This document shows, piece by piece, positions 53,284 to 63,969 of a DNA stretch of 64,000 nt. This DNA is from Eleusine coracana subsp. coracana (Eukaryota > Streptophyta > Magnoliopsida > Poales > Poaceae): positions 17,743,501 through 17,807,500 of the forward strand of contig CM064427.1 in the NCBI GenBank assembly GCA_032690845.1. Direction: 5' to 3'. A program made the translations under genes and the position numbers. A model generated the notes under the pieces. The model had not been told where the DNA came from. It saw only the letters and a list, made by a program, of their open reading frames with translations, and did not search any database. How positions within the stretch are numbered: the stretch's first letter is position 1; each line of letters begins with the position of its first letter.

Positions 53284-54765
53284 CGTGTCGATCGTAGGAC
53301 GCAAGCCTAGATAGAATGGTCATGCCATAGGTCCTATTTTCAAAACTAGTATTTGGAAAAAATTTTACTTCACAAATCACTCTTCAACTTTGCTCCTTCT
53401 TGTCTATTCTCAAAAAGGTTGAATAAATGCTATTTCTACTATTTGATTTCCCCTTTTCAAAATACTAGCTAGGCCAGCTTAGTCTACCATGATCAAGATA
53501 AATAGTTTTGAAGATTACAAAAGGTCATATTGACTGTGGAGATCATAGGATCAAAGTTGAAGGCTCTTCACCAAAGGAAAAGCATTGGTCATCATTCTTC
53601 GTTAAAAACTAAAGAAGGACTTTCCCTAGGATCGTGATTTAAAATCCTTTCTATTTAGAAGAATAATTGTGATATAGAATGTTGTTAATCGTATGTCTTG
53701 TGTTGCTTGTTGTGTGCTATGTTTGAGTTGGATCTTTGACTGAGTGTTGGTGTGCCTACAAAGCTTTTAGCTTTGTTATCACATCATTAGTTGTAGCTAG
53801 TTTTAGATTAGTTGGGATTATTATTTCTCTCTATTCCTTACTATCTTTCCTCTATCATTCCATTCTTTCCTGGTCACTTATAACCTAACAAATCGAGAAG
53901 ATGTTGAACTCGACCATTAGGTTCATTGAATGAAGCATTCACAAGAGGAAGCCACTACCCAAGAAACTTCACGAGTATCCCTGCCAGCTCCAGATAACAA
54001 TCACAAGAGTGGGATCTTCTTACGAAAGAGGCAACACACAACTTTTGTCATCGCACAAACAACCCCGTATGTGTCACGTATAGAAGTAAAATCCATGCCA
54101 GAAAGAAGAGGAAGCATGCCAAGGATGATACCTGCAAGACACCAACTGAGTGATATAGGAAGAAGCATAAGTCCGGTAGAGTTCAAGAAGCCTGCTGTTG
54201 CACCCATGTTGTCCTTCAAAGCAACCTGACTGAATCTGAGTTGACGCGACAACCCTCAAGAGAGATGAGCTACTATCAGTAAGGTCCTAATGCCGCCTTT
54301 CCAAAGCCTTTAGTTACAAGAATATGATGCTTTACTTGTAGCCGATATGGTCAATGGTTTGAAGCTTGCTCAAGGAAGGAAATATGGACCATTTGGCCAA
54401 TGAAAGAATTCAGGATGCTGCAAATTAGTGCATGGATCGAGAAGATAGTTACAATTGGAGGACAAGAGTTGATGGTCATTTCTATTCGAACCTAAGTGTG
54501 AACTTAAGGGGAGTAGAGATCACCACCAACCATATCAACAATGTATGACAAGATATAAAGGTTATACATAGAAAAGTAAGATTGACACACATACTAATAG
54601 AAGGACGTCAAGATTCCTTTGGAGAAGTTGCTGAAGCAAACACCATCAGCCAATCAAGTGAATAGAGATCGAAGATGAAGGACGAACAATGAGATTACCT
54701 TTACCTTTTTTCTTGCTAGCCACAACGAATCTCGAGACGAGATTCCTGTTAAGCGGGGGTAGTGT
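53284..54765 (+). other. Non-coding internal region and polypurine tract
   Basis: 1.5 kb with no gag or pol motif in any frame. The end carries CGAGACGAGATTCC and the polypurine tract AAGCGGGGGTAGTGT (54,751-54,765), as in Del/Tekay elements. A 99-codon frame at 53,930-54,229 is not recognisable as a protein family. Confidence 0.6.
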
Positions 54766-55128
54766 TGTCACACCCCAAAATTTTATGTTTTGGTTTGTGA
54801 CTTAAATTTCACTAAATTTTAAAACTTTTCAAAAAAGATTAAAATTTAAGTTAAAATAATTAGAGAATTAACATTTATTTTAGTCAAAAGAACTATTTTC
54901 TAAAAGTAATTAAATTAATTTAGGTTAATTTATTATTATTATTATTATTATTGGTTGTTTCATTCATGCCTATTAGATGCATTAGGTTTTTATTGTATGA
55001 AAAGGTGTTTGAAAATTCGCTTAGAAATCAATTTGTTTTGGGTTTAGAAAATAGAAATAGAATAGGAAAAGAAAAGAAAGAAAACCTCTCCAGCCCTTTC
55101 GGCCGAAATCCTCTCCGCTCGGCCCAAC

Positions 55129-55168
<40 letters not shown>

Positions 55169-56502
55169 AGCCTTGGGCCAAATTCCCCACCGAGGCCCAC
55201 TCCCCCTCTTTCCCTTCCTTTCGGCCAGCCTCGGCCTGGGCCGAATTCCCCCATCCCACGTGGCCCAGCCTTCTCTCCACCTTGCACCAATCTCCTATGG
55301 CCTTGGGCTGAATCTCCTCCCACGGCCCACTTTCCTTTCCCCCCACCCCTCTCTCCCAGGCCGGCTTGGCCCAGCACGCCCCGCTCAGCCCACCTAGCCG
55401 CCAGCCCGCCTGCTCGGCCGTCGCCCCCACCCGAACCCTAGCGCCGCCACCGCCCTTGGCAGGCGAGCCCCGGCCAACCTAGGGCTTTGCGGCCCTATAA
55501 AAGGTCAACCTCGTGCCTCGCGCCGCCCTTGGTTTCCCCCACCCCCCTCTCGCTTTCCTCCGTTGCCCCAGCACTGCCCGATTCCTTCTCGACGTCGCCG
55601 TCGTCTCGCCATGGCCGGAGCCCCACCGGCTGGCTTGAGCCCCACTAGCTCCCAGCCGAGGACCCCAACGCCAAGGCGCCCCCGCCCGTCCTCCTCGTGG
55701 CGTGAATCGACGCTCGAGACGCCTCCTCGATGCCGCTGGAGACCCGCCGCCACTGCCTCCCATCGGGGCGCTTCCTCGGTCTTCCTCGCCATGCGCGAGC
55801 CCCCGAGGTGAGCTCCCCGTGCCCTCCTCTCGCCTCGGGCCCCGACTGCGTCGATCTTCGGCAACCGGAGCGCCGGCTCCGATGAGCCCGTGCCTCTGTG
55901 CCGCCGTCAATGTCCATCGGTTCACCGTGGACCGTGGACCGTTGGTCAACCACGGGTCCATGGGGTCATAGACCTGGTCCACGACTTTTAGGGTTAATTT
56001 AATTCATTTTAATTGTTGGTAATTGTGTAAATTGCGTATAGGCCCCTGATCTTTATTGAATTTATATTTTAAGCCTCGTTATTTTACTGAACCTTTGTTT
56101 GATTATATTTAGGCCCCTGAGTTATTAATTAATTGTTTTCAGCATGGTATTTTTGTAGAAAAGCCCCTAGACTTTGCTTAAGTAATATTTTAGTCCTATA
56201 CTTTTAACAAAAGAACCCTGTACTTTCTAGTATTTTTCTTTTAGCCCTAAATTTTACTAAATTATAATTTAGGTTGGGCATTTTACAGTTAAGCCCCTAA
56301 ACTTTTCCAAAGTTATATTTTAGTCCCTAAACTTTACGCAAATTATATTTTCCCCCTAATATTTGATAGATTAGTCCCTATACTTTTCTAAAATTACTTT
56401 TTGGTCCCTAAACTTGTCTGTATTTACATTTTAGCTTCTAAAACTTGTTCCTAGGCACACATATGATAAGCACTTGGTTTTGTCCTTAAAACCGGGTGTG
56501 CA
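54766..56502 (+). repeat. Second LTR of the non-coding gypsy element
   Basis: 1,737 bp, begins TGTCACACCCCAAAAT and ends GGTGTGCA. Contains a TTA microsatellite (54,929-54,951), a CT microsatellite (55,133-55,163) and a TATA box at 55,496-55,502. Confidence 0.85.
55496..55502 (+). promoter_or_regulatory. TATA box in the second LTR of the non-coding gypsy element
   Basis: TATAAAA, same context as in the first LTR. Confidence 0.7.
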
Positions 56503-56768
56503 TTTAGGGCCTAACTCTTCAACTCAAGTAATCAATTAAATTGACTTAAACATCATTTTATAACGTTTTCCAAGATTTTTTATTAGAACCAATCGGCCTA
56601 ACCAATCTCTTCACCTCATCGCCTGCTGGTCTAATACACCCAAGAAACAAGGGGGCATTTAAGGCTCACCCATGATCGGTCGAACACCCTTGTTCAGCCA
56701 AATAGGGATTGGCGATGTCGTCCCTCTGCCTTCTCGTATGCGTTAACCTAACCGATCCTTCATGATGC
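56503..56768 (+). other. Athila-like spacer upstream of the env-position ORF
   Basis: No gene. It contains the 16-bp word ACTCTTCAACTCAAGT (56,514) that also occurs at 40,108, left of the nested element. Confidence 0.4.
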
Positions 56769-57683
56769 ATGAGCCTGATCCCTTCACGACAGAGAGCCAA
56801 TAAGATAGAGTTTCCCCTCAACCTAGAGCAGAACCAAAACAAACACCATCTTCCTCCCATGGCCTCTCCACCTCGTAGCACCATAGCCATGGCCAAAAAG
56901 AAGATGACCCTTTTTGTTGGCCCTAGCTCCTCCCGAGGTCATAACGAGCTCTCCTCTCACGAGCTCATCCTAGAGCTCTCCTTGGCCCCTCCGGTGTCAT
57001 CACTATCGGGAGAGGGCACCCGTGGGCGCAAAACTTTGGCGACCAACATTGTTGCACACTCTCCAAAGAGAGGCACTCCCATGAAAAGGCATGCAACAAC
57101 CTCTCCTAGAAGGCCATCTGTCGGTATGCTCGCCCCTAATAGGATGCCTCCGCATCTCCTGCAAGATGTGATCACCCCACCGGCTGTAAAGACCAAGATG
57201 GGGCAGCCATCCTTGAGCAGCTTCTCCCAGGACACCCCGCCATACTCACCCAGGAGCAACATACCTACAGGGCGGTGGGTGAGGGCTGTGGGTGGCATAG
57301 GGAAGCAACTCATGAAGCCCCTGATGCTTGCAGAAAGGGGAGAGATGGAGGAGGCAGTCGTCTCTCCCCCGCCGAAGGATTCCATAAGGCGGTTTCTTTG
57401 GCTGCCTCATATTCAGAGACCGGTGGGGCACTACCAAAGTAGTGGGGAGGACTCTCTCAGGAGGAAGACTGCTACACAACTAGCTAAGGAGATTGAGAGC
57501 CTCTGCATAGCCAATAGGCAGCTAGTTGATGAGCTGGTAGAGGAAAAGTTAGAGAGGGCTGATATCAAGGACAACCATGAAGCCCTCCAAGGCGAATTAG
57601 GTAACCTCCACCGTAGCTCCGGCACTAAGCTTATGCAAATGTGCCATGAGATAGGGAAGGCAGAGCTCTATCATGGCAAATGA
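56769..57683 (+). CDS. 304-codon ORF in the env-like position of the Athila-like element
   Basis: Open from ATG at 56769 to TGA, with a second in-frame start at MASPPRSTIAMAKKK. The N-terminal half is basic and Ser/Pro-rich (FVGPSSSRGHNELSSHELIL, PKRGTPMKRHATTSPRRPSV). The C-terminal 80 residues form a probable coiled coil, TATQLAKEIESLCIANRQLV to EKLERADIKDNHEALQGELG. I see no signal peptide or membrane segment, so it does not look like a true envelope protein. Its place, after pol and before the polypurine tract, matches the extra ORF of Athila elements. It is unusually intact amid decayed frames. Function unknown. Confidence 0.6.
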   Translation: MSLIPSRQRANKIEFPLNLEQNQNKHHLPPMASPPRSTIAMAKKKMTLFVGPSSSRGHNELSSHELILELSLAPPVSSLSGEGTRGRKTLATNIVAHSPKRGTPMKRHATTSPRRPSVGMLAPNRMPPHLLQDVITPPAVKTKMGQPSLSSFSQDTPPYSPRSNIPTGRWVRAVGGIGKQLMKPLMLAERGEMEEAVVSPPPKDSIRRFLWLPHIQRPVGHYQSSGEDSLRRKTATQLAKEIESLCIANRQLVDELVEEKLERADIKDNHEALQGELGNLHRSSGTKLMQMCHEIGKAELYHGK

Positions 57684-59290
57684 TTATGCTTCCCTCTAAT
57701 TTATCTAGGAAATAAAGTAGGCGCGTACTTTAGTTTCTTGATATTTATTTATTTCATTCAATTAATGTAATAAGTTCCTATTAGTTTGCACCATTAATGC
57801 ATAAAAGACTCACCTTGCCCATAAAGCGGGATGGAGTCCCTTTGCTTTTTACCTTTTCCTTTGTTTTTGTGTCAATAAAAGAGTACATGCAAGAAAACAA
57901 GTGTGGGGGAGACCCTCGGGACCTACCACACGAACAAAAACTCCTCATGATGAAAAATATTGTGTACACCGTCACACGGAGCAGCACACCAAAGTGGGGC
58001 CCACTTGGCAACCAGGGACGTTCGGCCGAAACCCCCCCCCCCCTCCATGTTCGGTCGAACACCTCCTAGCCCCCCTGTGCCCAACTCTTCTCTAGCACGA
58101 TGGTTTGCGTATCTTATCCCACAATTTCCCTATTTGGTGCTTTGATTTAATTTTCTTAGAATTAAAATAATAAAATCAATCAAGAAAATTAAATCAACCC
58201 TGATAAGGTCTCCCACTCATATTGAAATTTTCCATGGATCTCATGCATGCTCATTATTCCCTGTTTTTATACCATTGCTAGTGGAAAATATTCATAGGGA
58301 CCACATGTTGCCTATGTTGTTGACTAGTGTGATATGGTTTGATAATGAGATTCTTGCTCTTTTTGCATAAAGTACTTGAGATTTTTTTTGAAGACATAAA
58401 CTTTAGTGCTTACTCCTCGATGATGGAAAATGAAATCCCACTAGAGCCAAATGATAATTTTTATTGAACACCCTATGCATTTGATGCTTGTCACTTTGTT
58501 GAACCTTGTCAAATCCTTGACCCTTCTGAGTTACTTGTTGTGATTTATTGATCAGTTCTTGTCCACACACATCTTGCTAAAACTTCTACCCTGGAAGTTA
58601 GCTTCACCACCATCACTCCATCCATCAAATACTCCATGAAATTTTTGTTATGACTCTCCCACAATTGTTCCTTAGAAGGCATGGCAGTAAAAAATGAAAT
58701 ATATTCTTGCTCCCAATCATGAGCTTGAAAAAAGAGAGAGAAAGAGGAAATAGCCATGCCCAATTTTATTAAAGGAAAAAGAGAGTCTGCATATAACGGA
58801 GTATCCATCCATTTTCCAGCATCCAATCCATAAAGTGTGCACATATTTGATTGATGATTCATACATGTCTTCTCCTTAGATCTAGTTTTTGAATTGGTAA
58901 TATATGAAGCATAGGTATGCCCCTTTCTTTACTTCCTACCATGAGCTCCGCAAAAGCCAATATTAGAAGTAGGATCAAAAAGAGGCAAAACCAAAATGCC
59001 TTGGTGAAGATTCACAAACACAAATATTGAGTGATTTCAGAGAATTATTTGAGGAGTGTAGCCTGCTTTATTTTGAAAATTTATTCAAAAAAACCAAATA
59101 CTTAGCAAAGAAAGTCAAGGTGATTAAAGTCCGTACCATTCCACTCTTCAACTGCCCAAGGTAACATGGTAGACACTTCTAACCCATTGGTACAGGTATA
59201 GCTTGGAATAACTTGTATAATAGCATCATACCATTTGGGATTTTTGATCCACCTTAGTCCTCATCCTTTACTCAGGGACGAGCAAAGGCC
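57684..59290 (+). other. 3' untranslated region of the Athila-like element
   Basis: No credible gene. It holds AAAACAAGTGTGGGGGAGAC (57,894), typical of Athila 3' regions, and GTTCGGCCGAA / GTTCGGTCGAAC dyads at 58,019-58,062. An antisense frame at 58,545-58,862 is probably a shadow. Confidence 0.5.
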
Positions 59291-59305
59291 AAGTGTGGTG
59301 GAGTT
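59291..59305 (+). other. Polypurine tract of the Athila-like element
   Basis: AAGTGTGGTGGAGTT lies directly before the LTR start TGTTGACGG. The same arrangement is seen antisense at 33,824. Confidence 0.7.
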
Positions 59306-60462
59306 TGTTGACGGTTACTAAAGACCTAAATCCAACCTTCAATTATATGCATAAAAGCAATAAAATTAATTTGCTAAATATTTAATTTGCTACAGGTGAT
59401 TATTCCATGAAATTAATAAAAAAATCCACATTATCAAGGGAGAAAGCACAACTCTAGCCAATCACAGCCAAGTACAAGGATAAGGTGGCCTACCTATAGT
59501 AGGAAACTAACTTAACCCACCATCCCATGGTGTCAGAGGATAATAGGGGCGACCAAGCAGTAACCCAAAGTAAGGAGGGGGGCATTGAGCCCCACTCTTG
59601 TTCGGCCAAAGTCCCATGTTCATTCAAAGGTGGAGTGGGCCTAATGGGCCCATCCTGTTCTGTCGGTTCCCCACCACGGTACCTACGTCGGTTATCCCCC
59701 TTAGGGTGGGGTTACCGACCTATGAACCTCCTTTGGAGTGTTATAAAAGGAAGGCTAAGGCTTCACTTCTACACACACTTCAAGATATAGTTTAGCACTT
59801 CATTTCTATAGGCGTAGTTTTTAGAAAATAGGGAGGGAGTGAGGAGGAGTCTTGTGGAGGAGGTTCGAGCCTATCCAACCACTTCTTCACGCTTGTACCT
59901 CGACGGATGCTTGCCTATTAAAGTAAATCTTCATGATTCTTCTCTAGTTATTAGTTTCTTTCTTAAGTATGTTTTAGTACATAGTTGATTTCCTTGCTCA
60001 TTGTTCTATTTAATTAGCCTTGACCATCGTACATAGAGATTAAGGGAGTAATCAAAAGCATGGACATGATGTCTAGGCTGTAGGTTGCCTTTGTTTATCG
60101 TGTAGTCTGCGGATTGCTTGAGGTAGGAAGTAGGTAGTGATAACCCTATCTGTCCTTCAAAATCCATGTTCGGCTGCATAGTAGGCTCTTGGCCGGAATT
60201 GCACTATGAATACAAGGGAAAATCGGATGCCCAATGCAAGCAGCTTAGTGTTAGACTTACCCTGATTAGGAACCTTTTGCCCATTGTAATCCCCTCTACC
60301 CAACACCATAGTTATCTTGGTGTACTTGGGCGATTAAAAAAGAAGATTGAACATAAACATTCCCTATGAATTCAATACCATTGGAATACTCTAGAGGTGA
60401 ACTGCTATACAACGGTATCCATGCGCTTGCAAATTCATCTGCATTCGTTAACAATACTAACA
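59306..60462 (+). repeat. 3' LTR of the Athila-like element
   Basis: Begins TGTTGACGGTTAC and ends AATACTAACA, about 1,157 bp. TATA box at 59,742-59,748. Near the end it has the words GAATACTCTAGAGGTGAAC and GGTATCCATGCGCTTGC, typical of Athila LTR ends. Its last 30 bp match the LTR tail at 35,528-35,560. Confidence 0.72.
59742..59748 (+). promoter_or_regulatory. TATA box in the Athila-like 3' LTR
   Basis: TATAAAA in TTATAAAAGGAAGG. An inverted pair GTCGGTTCCCCACC (about 59,660) and GGTGGGGTTACCGAC (about 59,706) lies just upstream. Confidence 0.65.
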
Positions 60463-61450
60463 AGGAGCCAGAGTTGTCATGACTGCCGAAATTTTCAGAG
60501 CTGTTGGAGTTGGAACTCCAGCGGACCCTCTTGCTAAGGTGCCTCATGGCTGCCGCGGACTTTTCCATCTCCTATGAAAATGTAAGCGAGTTGCAAAGTG
60601 GGGAAAGTGGAGAAGTGGGGAGGATTACCAGGAAGTCGTGGCAGGAACGAGGGGTAACACCCTCATTTTATAGCCAGTCAACGCTTCCAAGGAAAGGAAC
60701 CAGACGGTAGGTCAAATTCTCTTGGTGCCCATCAACATAGGGGATGTGCCGGTCGACACATTTCAGATTTTTGCAGATTCTGGGACACCTTATCTGTCAT
60801 GCCCTCTTTTCCTCTTTCCCACGTATGGTTTTGGAACTGCTTGCGAGGGAGTGGGGGGGGGGGGGGACTGCAAAATCTGAATTTTTCCAGGTAGTGCCAT
60901 ATCGGCACAAAAACGGTGTCGGTTGGAACTTTTGCTCTATTCCATGTTTGGGCATGCCAACGCTCCCTCTACACCAACAACTGCATTGGCGTCAATAGCT
61001 TTTCCTCTTCCCCATGGGCTCAGCGTCTGGTGCAATTTTGGATGCTTTGGTGCAGGTGTTGGTTGGCATTAACACCAAGCGCGCATCGCACAGCGTCCAA
61101 AGCTGTATGTTGCCAAATTTTGAAATTTCCTGTGGCTGTTAGGTCTCATGTAGCATCGAGATTCTGGGAGGTGGTATCTCTTTGTGCGTGCTGATTGGCA
61201 CACGGGCTGTGCCTGTCGACACGGTGGCTTTTTGTGTCATGTCTTCATAGGAATTTTCCAATCCTTTTTACTGCAACAATACAACATGCAAAACACGGAA
61301 ATTTTCTCAGGACAATTGGTCTTATAGTACCCTCAGGATTTTTTCATCAAATCAGGGCTTCCATATGGAACACTCCTTGGAGTGTAGGCCATGGTGCCGA
61401 TCGGCATCCACCAGATTCTGGGTCACTGGCCCCAGACATGCTGATATAAA
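60463..61450 (-). repeat. Antisense LTR-like block with TATA box and TGCCGATCGGCA dyads
   Basis: On the minus strand a TATAAAA lies at 60,666-60,672. Upstream of it (to the right) are dyads: GTGCCGGTCGACAC (60,748), GTGCCATATCGGCAC (60,894), GGCACACGGGCTGTGCC (61,196) and TGCCGATCGGCA (61,394). This is the layout of a U3 promoter. The word pattern resembles the antisense LTR at 33,100-33,823. The outer borders are not defined. Confidence 0.5.
60666..60672 (-). promoter_or_regulatory. TATA-like element in the antisense LTR-like block
   Basis: TATAAAA on the minus strand in CTATAAAATGAGG. Confidence 0.5.
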
Positions 61451-62540
61451 CCCGTTGATAACAAGATGTGAAACCAGCCAACGGTTAACAACAAAAATAA
61501 TCAAACATAGATCTAATCGACTGATAATATCAACAAATCTATAGTCTTGTATGAAACGGCAATAAGTAAAGCAAGTCGATCCGGATAATAAGCATTGTCG
61601 ATATGATGCAATGCCGATACAGGCAAAGTCGATAACGATTGGAGTAATGAATAAGATCCCAAATATGCCTATATGGTATTTAAGCAATTATTTGGTTAAG
61701 AGAGTTCAATAGGCAATAAAACAATTAATAGATTTATTCAACCACAAAGATTTTGATTGAACCATAATAAACTATTAGCTAAATGCTCTGATAAAACTAA
61801 ATTGGCTTATTATTACTAAGTTACTTCTAATCCTATTGACTCAGTAGGAGATCAAAAGTCGATGCAGCCCCACCCCACCGATCCAAGTAGATCGAAATTA
61901 ATCAAGATAGTATTTAAGATAAAGGGCAACAGAAACAAGATCTAAGCTAATCTCAGATCTAGTCAATAAAATGACTCGAATAACAGATCTAAACCATGGA
62001 CTATCAAATCAGGCAAATTATTATGATAGATTGGACTGAACCGAGACTATATGCAGTAATAAGTCGATAAAATAACTCTAATTTGGCTCTAATTATTGAA
62101 TAACTAGCAATCATATGAACTATGATTAAAATATCAAATTAATAAGAAAGTACTAATCAAAGTTGATGAGATTACAGAAAGTGATGAATCAAGTCTCTCG
62201 TCAAGATCAGAGTCGATGCAAACCGCGCAAGATGAGATCTTATCGAAAAGAGAAAAAGTTGATGATGCGTCGAATTATATTGAAGTGTGTTATCGTATAT
62301 ATTTATAATATCATGCAACGAGTCCTGACCCAAGTCGATGGGGATTCCAATCTAAACCGACTAGTTTTTATTACTAAACAAAAAATCTATCTATAAAAAA
62401 GTAAAACAAAACTAACCCCTAGTGGGTCCACTTTTCGCATCTTGCCTCTTTGTATTCTTCTTACTTGGCCCATATCGACTTGTCTGGCTTACAACTGGGC
62501 CCTATCAATTTTCGGTGTCAACACCACTAATAGATTCAAA
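61451..62540. other. AT-rich repeat-like DNA without a gene
   Basis: Recurring GTCGAT and CCGAT words suggest continuation of an antisense gypsy LTR or leader. No coding region found. Confidence 0.35.
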
Positions 62541-62706
62541 ACGGCACTCGTCAACGAATACAGATGGATTATACCCCATCTGTGGAAGTCTGTTTCACAT
62601 AAGGTTTCCTCTTCCTGGTCTGAGTTGATATCCATTCACAGACATGTGACGCTTTCCCATCTGTAATGGTAGTTGCGTCCCGTCTGTAATCGTCAATTCT
62701 GTAGTT
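62540..62706 (-). mobile_element. CACTA-type element end (remnant)
   Basis: The plus strand shows CCATCTGTAATGGTAG and CCCGTCTGTAATCGTC, then ends AATTCTGTAGTTC. On the minus strand this reads ACTACAGAATTGACG followed by repeated TTACAGACGGG-like words, a common subterminal pattern of grass CACTA elements. The first C of CACTA appears mutated. Confidence 0.5.
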
Positions 62707-63402
62707 CAACCATTCTCCCTAATGTAATTAGCGCTACTAACACTGCTGTTCTGTAGGATGACACAAATCATGAACCCTCATTAAATCTGCATGACGAGGA
62801 GAAATTCATAGAGCGTAGCGACCAGCATATTTTGCAGTACATGCCGTTCTATTATCTTTCAATTCATTTTTTTTATATTGACAACTACTAAATATATCGC
62901 ACTCAATCTCTGGAAAAATAAACTTAGCAGAACTATCTAATGCAGTGCCTTCATTTGAATATACCACCAACCTATCAAAATACAGAGGCCAAGAAGACAC
63001 CAAATTTGTAATGAGTGACCCATAGACTTGATATTCCCATTATTAGACCTTCTGGTAGTATAGGACAGATAAGATTATATACAGATAGATCGACCACAGC
63101 AAACAAGCAGCCGTCCTATCTCTGACAGTACCACAGCAGCTGCGTGTATAGCTAGCTGGGGACAGACGGCATCAGTGCTCGATCGTGGTGGGACACATGC
63201 ACAATGCAAAGTTACAAACACGTAAACACGGATATAAAATACGAAACGTACATTTCTGACATGGGACTCGATTATGTCTCCGACTTTCGACGACAGGTAA
63301 ACATGGCAATCTTTAGCCCGGACAAGGTCACCTTCACAATCATCATGATGATATATGGATCAAGTACATATAGGACACTTTGTTGCATGGAGGACAGCGG
63401 TG
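62707..63402. other. No recognisable repeat or gene; possible 3' UTR or flank of the minus-strand exon
   Basis: Short frames only. If the exon to the right is real, this would be its 3' flank. Confidence 0.3.
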
Positions 63403-63483
63403 CTAGTATGCTACATCTGCTTGAGGCGGTGGATGAGGGTTGGGTTTATCACTGGAACTCGAGCTGGAGGAACCTTATAAGCC
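63403..63483 (-). CDS. Candidate terminal exon of a host gene
   Basis: On the minus strand a splice acceptor TTTTCAG precedes an open 26-codon stretch encoding AYKVPPARVPVINPTLIH and RLKADVAY, then TAG at 63,403-63,405. The reading frame joins in phase 0 to an upstream open segment (63,970-64,000) whose end has a strong donor, CGT followed by GTAAGT. The implied intron is 486 bp. I do not recognise the protein. Alternative: chance splice-like signals in non-coding DNA. The other spliced frame gives a stop after about ten codons of the last exon. Confidence 0.35.
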
Positions 63484-63969
63484 TGAAAATTTGAGAAAAT
63501 GAAATTATGAATTAATACCTACTTAAAATGTGAGCAATACAGAAATGAATCCATACGGTCAATGAAACACATGAAGGTTTAAAAATAACAAGGTTTGGAT
63601 ATCCTGTCTGAAGGAAGAGTACTTATGCAGACAGAAAGAAAGGCCCCTTTTCCCACAAAGATTTTGATTGGCATAAACAGGAGGATCTAGGGACAAGGGA
63701 AAAGCTGAAAGGTATTGATCCATATGCGACAGAACAAAGGGTCCACTGTTAGGAGGTCGAGCACTTTGTGCCCCTTCAAAGGACAGTAAGCTTTATTGCA
63801 ATGGCTGGGGCCTGGTTGCCCTAAATGCTTTTAGTGCAATCTTCAGAAAAAAAAATGGTAAGGTCGGCCTTATGCAAACAACGTTTTATATTATATCCTC
63901 CCATTCAATCAATTTGACCATGAATTATTGTTAATTAATAGGGTATTAATTGATAAGGTATATACTTAC

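Larger units (their letters stand above)
40146..56502 (+). mobile_element. Gypsy element without coding capacity, nested in the Athila-like element
   Basis: Two direct LTR copies (40,146-40,771 plus 52,216-53,266, and 54,766-56,502) flank a 1.5-kb internal region. That region has a PBS-like TGGAATCAGAGT (53,272) and a polypurine tract (54,751-54,765). The 3' internal words CTCGAGACGAGATTCCTGTTAAG are as in Del/Tekay chromoviruses, but there is no gag or pol. It would depend on a related autonomous element. The outer flanks do not match (GGAAG left, TTTAG right). Confidence 0.75.
35528..60462 (+). mobile_element. Sense Athila-like Ty3/gypsy element, split by nested insertions
   Basis: Pieces in the right order and orientation are a 30-bp LTR tail (35,528-35,560), a PBS (35,569-35,586), part of gag, an RNase H end plus integrase (39,002-40,145), an ORF in the env-like position (56,769-57,683), a polypurine tract and a 3' LTR (59,306-60,462). 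The LTR tail ATTCATATGCATTTGTTAA matches ATTCATCTGCATTCGTTAA at the 3' LTR end. Nested inside are an antisense copia remnant and a gypsy element that itself holds an antisense copia element. Most of gag, protease and RT are deleted. The bases after the 3' LTR are AGGAG; no 5' counterpart is available because the 5' LTR is truncated. Confidence 0.65.

Noticed and set aside
60296..60568. 90-codon minus-strand frame
   Set aside because: It crosses the Athila-like LTR end at 60,462, so it is accidental.
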